The notes beneath the pieces were generated by a model. That model saw only the letters and a program-made list of their open reading frames with translations. It searched no databases and was not told the origin of the DNA. From Gerris lacustris (taxonomy: Eukaryota > Arthropoda > Insecta > Hemiptera > Gerridae), in the NCBI GenBank assembly GCA_951217055.1, contig OX578284.1, positions 31,150,187-31,214,186 of the forward strand: a stretch of 64,000 nucleotides of DNA. The letters run 5' to 3'. Shown here one piece after another: positions 1 to 12,059 of the stretch. Each line of letters starts with the position of its first letter. Position 1 is the first letter of the stretch. A program made the position numbers and the translations under genes.

Positions 1-31
1 TAAATTAGTAGAATTCTTTAGTATTGGGTCA

Positions 32-400
32 ATTAAGGAAATAGAAGCCTCATTTTTGCAATATTACGATCCCTGCTTGGATCATTCTCAAGCTGACTGT
101 TCAGACGATTACATCGTGATGGTATTTAAAATTCTTGTTTGAACGTTACATTTCTTTTTTAACGTTCTCGGAGTTGTAGTGGTTAAGTTCAAATGGTAAA
201 ATAGTGGAAGTTAGAATTAGAAATGTGGTTTTTAAATCATTTATTTATTTAAAACTTGCAATAAAACAGAACTTGTATTCAGGGAAATGAAGAGTTTTTA
301 ATAATAACCATCACGATGTAATCGTCTAGATTATAGATAGTCAACTTGAGATCCAAGGAGGGATCGAAATATTGCAAAAGTGACACTTTTATTTCTTAAT
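32..400. mobile_element. Foldback (long-TIR) element
   Basis: Positions 32-122 reappear inverted at 306-400 with scattered mismatches. The arms share TTTTGCAATATT, the GATCC...TTGGATC segment and ACGATTACATCGTGATGG. About 180 bp of AT-rich sequence lies between the arms. There is no coding capacity, so this is a non-autonomous DNA element or a palindromic duplication. I could not define a target-site duplication. Confidence 0.6.
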
Positions 401-556
401 CTTTTGACTTGATGACTTTTTATTCTTAACTCAGGTTTACCTATATACCTCAGTTTACCTGTCAGTATTCTGCAAGGCCATTTAAGGGGTAAATGTTTTA
501 ATGTTTTATAACATTTTATAAATATTATTTTTCAAAAACCCAGATACGAAGACCGC

Positions 557-871
557 TTAGGTGGGTCCATTGAGCAAATTTGAGTTGTTCAGAGTTAGAA
601 GAATTCTCTCCCTGATTCTTCTATATACTCTGAGCAGAGCAGATGGAAATAAAGTCAGCAGTCCATTCTGAGGCAGCCTTTTAAACTCTTGTAAGGGAGC
701 AACCATTGGCATTCCAAAGGTCTCCAATCTAAGAGCTCTGCGGTTAGAGTTTTGCGGCATAAACAAAGAGATCTGAGGTTCAAATATCGGTAGTGTCGGT
801 TCAAATTTGTATTTCTTCCTCCCTCCCTCTTTTTTTCCAATCCCAGGGGTTTGACTCCTAATCTCTGTCAT
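557..871 (-). other. Unrecognised 104-codon open frame
   Basis: An ATG at 871 opens 104 codons ending near 557, in a stretch somewhat richer in GC than its surroundings. The product would be basic and begins MTEIRSQTPGIGKK. I recognise no domain, signal peptide or membrane segment. A second frame of the same strand is also open for about 60 codons, which suggests that base composition rather than selection keeps it open. It could be an old repeat, a UTR or chance. DNA from 872 to about 2790 is plain AT-rich sequence in which I see nothing else. Confidence 0.12.
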
Positions 872-2789
872 TGTTCAGGTTCTAAACTCGAGACATAGAT
901 AATGACCCACTAAGAATATTCTATTTATTAATCGTCTTAATCAAACTATCCCTTAAAAATGTATAAGGTAAATTTCTGTAGCGTAAAAATAAATAAAAAT
1001 CATAATATCCTAAAAATACACTGTACCATAAAATACAGATGCACTTTACCATAAAATTTACAATTATCTGGAACTGTATACTACACATACGAGATTTTAA
1101 TTTTGAAAAAAATATTTTTTTCATTCGTAAGATTATTTAATCATCGTCTTTAAGTTAATTTATATTCCCAACACATGCGAATTTGTTAATTTAAACCCAA
1201 TTTGTTTTGACTTCAAACAGAAGTGAACTAGAGTAATATCTTCTCTTATATAATATAAGCTTAATCTAGAAAATTGCAGTCAAATTCGTATGATGGCGTC
1301 ATCTGACGATAATATCGATTTAAGAGTTTTCTTTATAAAAAAAAATTATTATAAAATTATGATTGTTTCTCAATTTAAATTGTAAGATTAACCTATTCTT
1401 TGTAATAATTCGTTTAAAATTGCTCTAATAATGTAAGATCTAGACTTTTCAATTATTTTAAATACATTATTTTTTCTTTCTTAAGCTACAAAACTAGATA
1501 GTTATTTCTCTTTGGCGTGAAAAGTTAGATCATTATTGTTCATAATATTTTCTATTATGTATCTAAAACACGAAATCTTGTCATGATAGAACACAATCAA
1601 TTTTTTTATTGCCGATTATTAAATATAATCAGGATGAATCGATTGCTACAGAAGTTGATGATTATAAGTGTAATTCTGAAGAACACGTAAATGGCTGAAT
1701 ATCTGATTATAAGTGGTTATAGTATTAGTTATAATTGGTTAATTATTTTTTAAACAGTTACCTAAAATATTATCAAATAATCTTTTTATTATGGCATTCT
1801 TATAAGTTTTGTAAAACTGGAATTACATTAACGGTTATTATAATAGTGCTTGAACAGCATTGTTTTATACTAATGACTGGCTGACTGTCTCTCACTCATT
1901 CACTTTCCTTGGAATAGTGTTTACTCTGAAACCTCTAAACGAATTTACATAACATTTTGTATGATGGTTCTTAGTGTAAATATTTTTACGATTCACCATT
2001 ATGATTTAGAATGGTGGACATTTATGTGCACCGGAGAAAAAATAGCACCGAAACCAATTACAGTGGAATAATAAAAATTTGTAAGTTAGCTTCCTTTTTT
2101 TGACAACATTTTTAGTGAATTTCATTTTAAGATGACTGCTTCATACGTACATTTAAAACCGAGTCTTCTTCATCACGTTATTATAACTTATCATTGGTAC
2201 CTGGCATGATGTGGTAGTGGGCATTCCTTTAAGAAGGGAATCTTAAAATATTCGATTTCTAAGTGGAAAAATAGGGTGAGTGCAAAGATATAAGGGTAGC
2301 CGAGCCATTCCAAACTACTAGGAAGTTAATATTTTGGAATTTTTGGGGTTTTCAGTAAGGTAGTAGTGTCCACTAATAAAATATATATTTCCAATTTTAA
2401 CTCAGGATAAAGAGTAGACATGAAGGGTTTGGTATAGAAAGGTATAATACCTATCTCAGATCTCTAAGAGTAAAAACTTGAAGAAGCCTTTTAGTTTTGT
2501 ATCCACTATAGTATAAAATGTATCAATCTAAAATAAAATAAATGAAACACTATACATTCCGTAGCAAAGCACGGATATCCAGTAAGTTAATTAATAATTA
2601 AATCTAACTTAATCTCAATCTCAATTTGTAATATTGTTGGAACAAGATAGGGGTCAATCATCTTTCTTTTTTATACATAAAAAAATCGTAAATAATAGCA
2701 AAATATTCCGATTGCGCTACGATTTAACCCTTAAACACTAACCTTATTTTTTCGGCGCTTGTAAGTTAATATTTAGCAAACATTTTTAT

Positions 2790-2913
2790 TTTTATTTATT
2801 ATTTATAGTTGTTTGGTGTTTATTTATTAATTTATTACATTTTTATTTTATTTTTATTTTGTTATTATTATTTTGTTATTATTTATTTATTTTTATTGAT
2901 TATGTGTTTATTT
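2790..2913. repeat. TTTATT/TTATTT low-complexity tract
   Basis: A run of loosely repeated TTTATT, TTATTT and GTTATT units just upstream of the first family A copy. It may be the decayed tail of a retroelement or simple-sequence DNA. Confidence 0.6.
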
Positions 2914-3449
2914 ACTAGGCATCGCGTGGCTCTATCATTGAAGCGAGCGTATTGCAATAAAAAATTGAATATTAAAATTTGTTAATCATGATTAATGTCA
3001 TAGTTGAAGATAAGTGGAAGAGGGCAGTGTGGAGTAGAGTGGGGGTACTCGGTACAAAGCTTTACTTCATAACAAACCTACACACAAAACGACTATAAGA
3101 ATCTTAACCACCCGTAATAGCTTTTAAACTAATATTATAAATGTATCACTTCTTGAATAGATGATGATAGAATCTTTTCCCGTCCTGAAATTCCAATTTA
3201 ATTTTTGTACCTCTCGTTTACGCGAGCGTTGCGCGCAAACTCTTGGACGGATCACGCTGTCCAACGAACTTAGCCTGAGTATTAGTTAGAGAATAGCCTG
3301 AGTATTAGTTAGAGAATCATGTATACCAAATTTCAACTTTTACTCAAGTTATCGTCACTCGCGTCAACGTTACTGACAGACAGACAGACAGACAGACACG
3401 GAGCATATTTCGTTGAATGTAGGAAGCTCGGTACGCTCGCTTCAATTAT
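2914..3449 (+). mobile_element. Dispersed family A, copy 1
   Basis: It starts at ACTAGGCATCGCGTGGCTC and ends at GCTCGCTTCAATTA after a GACA tandem run. The same order of blocks recurs at 3560-4331 and 25799-26508. Near the ends, ATTGAAGCGAGCGTA (left) is the approximate inverse of TACGCTCGCTTCAAT (right), which looks like a short terminal inverted repeat. An inner 25-bp segment (GCCTGAGTATTAGTTAGAGA) is doubled. This copy lacks about 240 bp found in copy 2. There is no coding capacity, and the superfamily is not identified. Confidence 0.6.
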
Positions 3450-3559
3450 CCATAGCAGCATTTCCAATAAAGATGGTTTATTATCTGCCGTCATTTTGAA
3501 AATATCGACTTTTGAACTTTGAAACTTTCAACGGTTGAGGTGAAATTTGCACCAATTAT
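3450..3559 (+). repeat. Dispersed family F fragment
   Basis: This spacer between the two family A copies shares the order CTGCCG...CAT..TTGAAAATATCGACTTTTGAACT and a later GCACCAA.TATA block with 62845-62945. It is therefore a separate dispersed repeat of unknown class. Confidence 0.45.
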
Positions 3560-4331
3560 ACTAGGCATCGCGTGGCTCTATCATTGAAGCGAGCGTATTG
3601 CAATAAAATACTGAATATTGAAATTTGTTAATCATGATGAATATAATTGAAGATAAGTGGAAGAAGTTAGTAAGGGGTAGAGTGGGGGTACTCGGTACAA
3701 GGCTTTACTTCATAACAAACCTACACACAAAACGACTATAAGAATCTTAACCACCCGGAATAGCTTTTAAACTAATATTAATATTATAAGTGTATCACTT
3801 CATTACTCAAATACTACTGCATGTATCAAGTTGAAATTTTACATACTTGTTTCAATTGTACTTTAGACGATGTACATGAAGTTTTATTAAGATCGTTACG
3901 TTAGAACGTAAGATATCGGTAAAAAGGTTGTTTTCTCTATTTTAAACGATTAGGTCCGCTTTAATAGTTTTAGCAATCTTTATTAAATCATAGCAGTGTC
4001 GTTGTTGGTTTTACTGAAAAATGTTATTTTTAAAAAAATGTTCGTCTTATCGAGTAGGTGATAATAGAAATTTTTCCCGTACTGAAATTCCAATTTTAAA
4101 TTTGAAGCTCGCGTTTATGCGAGCATTGCGCGCGAACTCTTGGACTGATCACGCTGTCCAACGAACTTAGCTTGAGTATTAGTAAGAAGATCATATATAC
4201 CAAATTTCAACTAAATCGGTCAACTTTTACTCAAGTTATCGTCACACGAGTAAACGTTACTGACAGACAGACAGACAGACACGGAGCATATTTCGTTGAA
4301 TGTAGGAAGCTCGCTACGCGCGCTTCAATTA
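3560..4331 (+). mobile_element. Dispersed family A, copy 2 (longest)
   Basis: This is the longest copy here, about 770 bp, and begins with the same ACTAGGCATCGCGTGG terminus as copy 1. It keeps the middle block missing from copy 1 (about 3810-4040), which copy 3 at 25.8 kb also has. It ends after a GACAGACA run and TACGCGCGCTTCAATTA, the approximate inverse of ATTGAAGCGAGCGTA near the left end. No long open frame spans it, so it appears non-autonomous. Confidence 0.62.
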
Positions 4332-6579
4332 TTTTTAACAATGATCAAACGAGTTAGTTTAACTCTAGTGCTGGAAGTAACTTTGGGACACTGTAAAAAT
4401 ATGAGTCTTCTTACAATATAATTATCTTAGACTTTTTAGTAACAATTTTACATTATTATATGTATTTAAATAAAGTTCCATGACACCAGGTTTTATATAA
4501 GCTTATGAAACCAAGTTCCATGGAGAAAAACAACGTTACTAAACCTTTTAACTTTCTTTATTACGTCGTTTTAATAGTCTTTTTATGTTAGGCCGAATGA
4601 CGGCATGGTAATAAAAGTGGTGCCGAGATTTTAGGAAAACCCTTTTTTTTATTATTTTTCATATCAATCAAACAGAGGTGGGAGAAGGTTAGAGATTTAA
4701 TAACAAAATAAAAGCCCATATAGAATTTTTTGTGTCACTCCAGTTAAGCTGCGAAACAGATTGGATTATTTATTTAGTTTAAGAAATAACAATAAAATTA
4801 TAATAATTAACAATTTATAAATATAAAAATTAATAAAATCTCCAAGCTTATGCTTTATGCAATATTTAATTGTATTTATTTTGCTTCCAAGCTTACCGAA
4901 GGTGACGCAAGCTTTTAAAAATGATTTGTTTGTCTTAAATTTTATTTTATTTTATATTTCCTTAAATAAAATGCTTCAGAGAAGCATTCAGACATAAAAG
5001 AATATATTTGGTGCCTTGTCTGTTGGTTTTTCTTTCCGGCAACATTTTTTTCGAACGCCCATATTTGAAAAATTACTTGTCCAAATTAAAGCAATTTGGA
5101 TTGTATCGCAATGTTAGTCTACAGATTACTCCTTACCAATTTAACCTTCTGAGTAATTTGCTTTCTACTAATATTACTAAAAGTGTATTACATTATTAAT
5201 AAAATACTTGTATTTAATTATTAGGTCTACTTCCGATTATAAAGTTACTGAAGTATGAATGGATATAGTTTTACAATTAATATTGTTTTCTGACTGGTCG
5301 TAATTACTACACCTTTTCTGAAAAAAGAAAATAAAAAAAGCATACTTCTTCTCTTTACAGGCTTTTTTTTTGCGCCATCCCACACCTTTTCACCCTATCC
5401 CATATTTATCTCCCACTCTATCTTAATAATAAAACAATAAAAAAAAAATAAAAAATACAAGGGGAGATGCGTAGCTTATACTCGTTTTTCTGGGCTTTGT
5501 TAATAAAAATATTAAAAGTAAGTTACAACTTTAGAATGAGGGCTTCAAGCTTTTATTGTTGACATCAATCCAATCTCAGTAATGGTATTGTCAAAGTGAA
5601 AAAGTTTGGAGTGTAAAACGTTTTGACTCTTCGTCATTTATTTAGATTTTTATTCCATAGAATTGCTAGAGAAATTATAATATAATAATTTAATTTAGTT
5701 ATCTATTTTTAAGGTATATTTCAACATAGCTCTTTTGACTATCTGCATACCTCAAAAAATTTGTTTTCGACAACACTATGTTATGGGTGGCACTAGTGTG
5801 TTGTAATAACCACTTGGATTGTAGACATATGTTCGTTTTTCTTAAAATTGTATCATAAGTTACATGTTTCATAACTACTTTATATCATTATTTATTAACC
5901 GTAAATGAGATATTCTTGTCCTAGTGGTTATAGATACTCAGGGTTTTCTGCAAACCCCGCGTCCAAAAGGAGTTTAGTCTGACAGCTTGCTTTCAGCACT
6001 TAAATAGGTAATCTTTATGCATGTTGGTTATCGTAATTTTATTTCAAAACAAGAACATACTGAGCTGACTACTTTAGGTGATAAGTTACAGAGCTATAAC
6101 TCTAATGTCAAGTCATTGGTTCTTCTAACCATCCCTGGGTTCTAAGGTTTCTAATAAACTTTCAAAATAAAAACGTATTTATAAGTGTATCTAGTTTATG
6201 TCTAATTAAGGAGTTTAGTTTGATGTTTCTTCGTGTCAATATATTTATGCTCATTATCTCTGAAGAAGTATCCTTAAATTAATACGAAACGCTGGACTAT
6301 ATTTAATTTACGGTAGATATTGTAAAAGCAAGAATGTTTTATAACTGATGCACATTTGTTACAAAAATAATTGTCATTCTTGAGTATTGAGAAAAAAGAT
6401 CGCAATTTACTAGTAAATGAGTTTATTTTGCTGTTTCCTCATGTTTTATAGTATCATAGAGATTTTATAAGCGCAGAAAGACTTCATAACTTAGGTATTA
6501 GACTAGCTCTAGTTTTGTACCTTTTAGAGAAATTCTGCAAGTATTACTCACGGTTCTGTTTTAGAGATAGGAAATGTCG
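4332..6579. other. AT-rich DNA, one small hairpin
   Basis: I see no gene here. The one notable item is 4884-4917, a GCTTCC...GCAAGC hairpin related to the terminal hairpin of family B (intact at 34564-34597). The 63-codon open frame near 5008-5199 is AT-driven and starts with TTG, so I do not treat it as a gene. Confidence 0.5.
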
Positions 6580-7060
6580 TGTCTCTCTCGTCCGTGAAAA
6601 GGGATACAAATTTCGAAATTTCAACCAGACCCTTTAGTCGATGTTTTGGCCCATTGATAAGGACAGGGTGGAAAAGGGGGGGATGTTGACCTTGCGTGGC
6701 CCTGTGTGTAACGTAGGAGAAAGGGAAAGCATGAATGGGGCTCCCGGAGGGCCACAGGGCCAGCTCTTTACTGAATGGAGAGCGAGAGGGTGACATAACA
6801 ACCCTTAGATGAGAGAGCGAGTGAGAAATACACGGTCTAACCAGGTCGAAAGGAGAGAAACCGAGCTGGAGATATCGGAAAAGGGTGATAAAAGCGTGAG
6901 AAAGAGCGCGATAACGTGAAAGGAATAGGAAAAAGAAAGAGCAAGGGTAAAAAAAAGATTCACTCGAGTTGCACTAAGCGTCGATGTTGGGTGCCGTGGC
7001 AAACGATTTTTTTTACACTTTTTTTTCCCTTCCATTGTAAAGACCGAAATAGAGGTGCAA
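6580..7060. other. GC- and purine-rich patch
   Basis: A compositional island rich in GAGAG/GAAAG on the plus strand, with several CpG dinucleotides. Open frames of 82 and 90 codons occur on the minus strand, but they differ in frame and resemble nothing I know. Plausible readings are an unrecognised exon or 5' leader, or a regulatory element. DNA from 7061 to about 8570 is AT-rich with nothing recognised. Confidence 0.35.
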
Positions 7061-8574
7061 AAGGAATATTTTTCCACTTCAGAGCGTCAAAATAAAACTG
7101 GAATTTAATGAAACAAAAAGTTTAAAAAAAAATTTAAATGGAATCGAAATTCTTTTTTACTAATTCAGAGTACCACATCGAGGTGTAAATCTATTAAATT
7201 CATAACAACATTTCCATGTCATTGAATTAAGAATGGCCACTTTCCGTTCCAATGATTACGTTTACTAATTTATTTATTATCGTTAGATTCTACTTATAAT
7301 ATCAATATGGTTAATTTTACTTAGACATCGTCTTATTGACTTTAATTAATGAAGTACACTGTTTTTTATTTTTCTCCTCAAAAGCATCTTTTAGGTTATC
7401 TTTTTTGACATTGCCACAACAGCTAACATTTACAATCATTCTCTCTTTACCCTCGTGTATAGATAGTATGTTGTAGCTTGTAGAATCAACTCATATGATC
7501 GGGAACGATCTCATTGATTTTTATGTACACCGTACGCCGTACGCACTTTCAATGAAAATCCATTTAACCCTAACTATTTACATATAACTATATATTTTAC
7601 TCAAATAAATTACTTTCTCTAGAAACACTATTTTTTAATAAGATTAGACACTTAAGTTTTAAAAGATGAAACAAAAACAAAAATGTTCATAAGAGACATC
7701 TTTATTATAAAAATTACAAACTCTTTATAACAATAACAGTGATTACCAGTTGAATGATGAAATAAGCAATTATAGATAACTGCTTTGGCTGATGTGTTAA
7801 AAAAAACGTATAAATATATTCTGTTAATTTTCAAATCTAAAAAGACCAAATGTTTAGGTTCACTTAGCAATTCTTTACAAAGTAGGGATGGGGCAAGGGA
7901 GAAACCAACCAACTGTGAGATTAAATTTTCCGTACCCACTTATACGAGCTATCAAGTGCTTGTTTAACACCATGTTAGAAGGCTGTAGTTTAAGACAGCC
8001 GTTTTTAACCGAGAACTTTGATGTGAAAGAAAGAATATATAATAATAAAAAGTACATTAAATTCTAGTCTTTACCGAAAAGCCAACATTGTTATGTTTTG
8101 AAACTTAATTAAGCCGATTCACTTGAGCATTCGCCTCAAATGAGCATGAGTTAGCCTTGTTTTGCTCAGATGTGTACAGATTACAGGGCGAGCCGAATAG
8201 ATCAACATAGCTCAGCCTGATTTCAGAGTTTTCGGTAAATCTCGGGTCTGGCAGAACAATATGAGTATGAGCTTTGTTGTCTTTTTTCTAAGTTGTATCT
8301 CTTATACACTATTGAATATATATTTAAAATCCTCAGGTGACAATTTCAGAAAAGTTTTAAAATTGTCTATTTCATGTCTAATTGTTTTAATCAATTGAGG
8401 ATTGCATCTCTTCTTATACATATTTCTTTACCACCACCGCTTTCTCCTTTTCTTTTTCTTGATGTACAATAAATATATATAACAAAAACTAGTGACGTGG
8501 CTATATTTCACCTCTAGAGGGATAATCAGGCCTGTAATCAAGGTGTTTCAACATAATTATCTATTAACTTAGTG

Positions 8575-8900
8575 CGTAGGCTTCCGCGAGGAGACTCGTA
8601 ATAAACAGCTTGGTTCTCCGGTGAAATCCGCGTCACGAAGGGTTTAAAGTCCGACGTTTCGCTTCCATACTACTGGAAGCACCTTCAGGGTTGTGGTGCA
8701 TCGTGATGTTAACTCAAAGCAAACTCAAGATATACTGACGGCGTATTTATACTGGTTTTCTAGACCGTAGATGGTACCTGGATTTCCTGGGGGTTCCTTT
8801 AACCAGGGTAATCCTTTGTCGGGTAGAAAATAGCTTCATTGTACAAAGCAGGCTTTAACCCCTTGTGACCATCAGCAGTGTAGGTGAGACGAGTCAAAAT
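8575..8900 (-). mobile_element. Retroelement-like fragment with hammerhead core and TATA box
   Basis: Read on the minus strand, a TATAAATA box (8744-8751) is followed about 60 bp later by a hammerhead-like core at 8651-8690: CTGAAGG, a perfect 7-bp hairpin (GCTTCCA/TGGAAGC), GAAA, then palindromic ACGT and C. The CTGANGA box has G in place of its last A, and stem I is only about 2 bp, so catalysis is doubtful. The block is richer in GC than its flanks. Promoter plus hammerhead is the layout known from the terminal repeats of Penelope-like elements; that assignment is inference. DNA from 8900 to 9640 is featureless. Confidence 0.45.
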
Positions 8901-9639
8901 GCGTAAAGGAAAAAACAGTTTAGGAGCTAAGACAGAGGTTGAAAAGTGACTCTGAAAAAGAAATTGTTAATTTTTTTTATTTCAATGCTAGTTTAACGTT
9001 CGTAAATTATAAAACATATTAAAAATACAAATAAATTAACCATTTCACGTTTCGTATAATTGCCTTCATTTCTAAATTGTTATGCAAATTAGTATTATTA
9101 ATTTGACAAATCTTATTTTTAAACTAATTTACCAGGTAAACTATTTTTGACTTCTGTGAATTTTACGTTATTTTTTTTTCTTATCATATTAAATAGTTCA
9201 CTTTTTGAATAACTTAGCTGTTTCTGGTTGGTTTTTTTAGTATGTATCTCACGAGTGTTTTAAATTCGTGCGGCTTATCAGTGAGGGTGGACACATTTAA
9301 AAAAATATCTTTACATGTAAATGGGGTAAAAAAGGAGCTAAAATAGTTTGAATTTTAATTAAAATGAGTCATTTATTCCATTACGTGCTCCCTATATATA
9401 TTTTTTTTTTAAATTTATTTTCTTCTTTGGTATCTGCAGTGCCAACGATAAAATAGAGTTGGAGAGTTACAATATTCTAAATAAAATATTGCTGAAATAA
9501 TGTTAGATTTATTTTCGTATTCTGGCTCAGTTACAATATAAATATTATAAAAAAAGTCATCAGGTTAAGAAAGAACAAATTAAATTACATTTTTCTCAAC
9601 ATTGTTCTGTTCGTCAGCTGTTTTCTAGACATGTTTGTT

Positions 9640-9960
9640 GTTGTGGTTTCCTTAGGCCATAAATAGCCCATTATTGCTTCCATATGAGTTTCAATCTTTT
9701 GCGCCCATTTGTTTCTCTTAAACAACATAGATAAAACAAACATAGATTTATTTACGCGTATATCCTCAAAATTACTTATCTAATGTTTAAGAAATTTGAA
9801 TGGTTTGCCTAAGATAGCCCCCTGATTGATTTCAACCGCTTGCGCACATTAAATTACTAAATTGATACTTTTATTCGTATCAAAAGAAATAATTAAAAGA
9901 TTTAAAAATAGTCTGCCAATTAGTGTGGCACATAGCTTCCCTGCATTCAATAACGTACTT
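9640..9960 (+). mobile_element. Dispersed family B copy (right part)
   Basis: It has the same block order as 34700-34980 and 58800-59212: a CCATAAATAGCCC block, CATATGAGTTTCAATCTT.TGCGCCCATTT, a block around TTTATTTACG, and the right terminus where CCAATTAGTGTGGCACATAG appears in inverse sense. Decay is moderate. The class of the family is unknown. Confidence 0.5.
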
Positions 9961-10094
9961 AAATGATGTTTTGCTTTTACGAACCATTATATTTCTAATT
10001 TACTTAATTTCTTTCCTCCTGTAATTTTAAATCTATTTAGATTGTTTTCATTTTTACATGAATTAATGGATCAATTTTGCAAAATTTAATGGAA

Positions 10095-10345
10095 TTGATA
10101 TGGGTCGATCTGTGGGCTACGTTCGACATACCAAATTACTAAAAAAGCAGATGAGTACTCTGATGAGTACTTTTGAAGATATAGGTGTAAATAAATGTTT
10201 TGTCCGAATGGGGAAGAGAAACTAGTAAGGCGGAGAAGGTTAAATCCCTCAAGGGAACAACAATGGGCTAATGTTCAAATTTATTAAAATCGGAGTGTAT
10301 TAAAATCGGACGAGTAGTTTTAAAGATAGTGTTGGTTCGTAAAAA
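10095..10345 (-). mobile_element. Dispersed family B copy, inverted
   Basis: Reverse-oriented fragments of family B: TGGGCTACGTTCGACATACC, GGGCTAATGTTCAAATTTAT.AAAATCGGA and ACGAGTAGTTTTAAAGATA. These match, inverted, the CGATTTTAATGAAATTT and ACTACTAGTCCG blocks at 34740-34790. The segment AAAATCGGA is repeated locally. DNA from 10346 to 10894 is AT-rich and featureless. Confidence 0.45.
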
Positions 10346-10894
10346 TGTAGGATAGACCAAGTGATAGAGAAACAGACACGCCACCGTGTGGTTTTTTATT
10401 ATTATTTATTCAATTCTTCGGTTGTGATTGCATATTCAATAGTGCGGGAGAGTCCTCGTATTGTGATATTGATTTTTTTTTTTTTCAATTATTATAGTCA
10501 AAATATTAGGGAAATAAGGTTAATAATAATAATAATAAGGCCTATTAACGTAGTGAATTCCCGTATTTAAAATAAAAACACCTACATTGATAGCTAAAAT
10601 AAGAGGATGCGCTATGTTAATGTTAATTGAGTTTTATTTCTAAACATTTTATCAATAAAAATTTAAGATACAACGTCTTACTGTGCCACCTCAAATGTTA
10701 TAGATTTGGAATCAAACATTATTAGTGTTAAAACACGATAATGATTTTCAATAAATAAGAGTTGGACAATTACTATGCTTATTGTATTTGAATAATTTTG
10801 GTTAAATATTAGATTATTTTTTAATTTTAGGGAATAAATAAAATTAGGTTAGAATAACTAAAATATGATGCGACATTGATAGAATGAAGCCTAG

Positions 10895-11530
10895 GACGAG
10901 AAACAAGGGAATTTATTGAGCCGAAGCGTGACTTTATCATTGTTAAGGGAGAAAATAGGAGGGAGACAGCGTGACGTTAGGGGGGCCACGCAGTCTGTGT
11001 AGGCCAGGCAGTGAAAGGGTTGTAGGCTGTGAAAGGGAAGGGGGTACGAATGTTTGTTGTGGTTCTGAAGGGCTGGCACCTGACCCCTCTCTTGATTCTC
11101 TACTCTGTCGTCCTCGTGTCTGTGTATCTAGGGATCGATGTCGTAGTAACCCACCCTTCTTTCCGTTTTGTCGTCGATGGAAAAAGGGCTGCACATTTGC
11201 GGGGATGTTAGGTCGGTTGTGTGTGGTGTCTTGGAGGGTTTGTTAAAGGTTCTGGTGTGCTTGTGTCGGGTTGGATATCGGCCGTGTTGTTAGCCCTTCG
11301 TCTGTCGGTGTGTAGGAGCGGGACCGTGCCAGCGGGAAAAGCATCAGACCTTAGACCCTTTCCCTCTTCCCCGTCCCTCCGGTCTAACCCGGCCCGTTTA
11401 AGGGTGTTTTCAGGACGTCAAGTTCAAGGGCCTCGTCGAATAACCTTCAACCGAGGTGTGCTAAAAGGCCAACACGTCGACGACCTACAACGAAAATCCA
11501 CCCCCTCCCTCCTCTTTAACCGAAATCTTA
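10895..11530. other. Strongly GC-rich, CpG-containing island
   Basis: About 630 bp close to half G+C in a very AT-rich setting, with many CpG and the densest run of open frames on both strands in the window. The longest, on the plus strand (11221-11550), has no ATG at its start. None of the translations matches a family I know. Open frames are expected by chance where stop codons are rare, so they are weak evidence. It could be a CpG-rich promoter or exon of an unseen gene, or a GC-rich repeat. Confidence 0.4.
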
Positions 11531-11815
11531 TTTCAAGTGAAATCGTTTAGGATTTGCCCTGATTCCTATCCTAATCTTAACTAATTGTTTTATTGATATT
11601 GACAGCCACAAATCACAATAAATGTAATTATTTGTAATAATTATTAAACATACACTGATGAAGATAATCTATTCAACAATTTAACCCAGATAAGACTGAT
11701 TTATTTATTTTGTATTTTTTTGGTTTCTGTAGTATTTATCAACAGTTTGGAGTGCTTTTAGAACATTTTTGCCCAAATTTTAAATTAGTCATTATCAGTG
11801 ACGTCATAATTGACC

Positions 11816-11876
11816 GTCCTCCTGGAAGGACGTCAGTCTTGACCAAATGGCCTTCCAGAAGGACGTCAGTTCTACG
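11816..11876 (+). repeat. piggyBac subterminal repeats, left
   Basis: Two direct copies of a GAAGGACGTCAGT motif. The longer block 11816-11844 is nearly the inverse of 13044-13072, and a further copy with one C-to-T change lies at 13417-13430. Repeats at this distance from piggyBac ends can be transposase-binding sites; that role is inferred. Confidence 0.6.
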
Positions 11877-12059
11877 AACCTTTCGTAATTTATTTTTTAG
11901 GTTTAATAAATGGAGACAACATATACCTAATTATACGTAATTATGCCTAATTATATACCTAATAATTTAAAAAAATATATTTATGAAAAAAAAAATTCAT
12001 TGTTATTTTTTCATTCATTTATTTTTTTATATTTTGAAAAATAGTCGACGACGTAATTG

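Noticed and set aside
3373..3400. GACA tandem runs as a CRISPR-like or independent satellite
   Set aside because: They are internal simple-sequence runs of dispersed families A, B and C. No CRISPR-type spacing occurs, and the DNA is eukaryotic.
10150..10185. CTGATGAGTAC as a hammerhead box
   Set aside because: CTGATGA is present, but no GAAA follows a stem II hairpin; the segment is a local duplication of GATGAGTAC inside a family B copy.
11221..11550. 109-codon plus-strand frame as a gene
   Set aside because: Starts with GTG, not ATG. Open frames on both strands here follow from the high GC; no recognisable protein.
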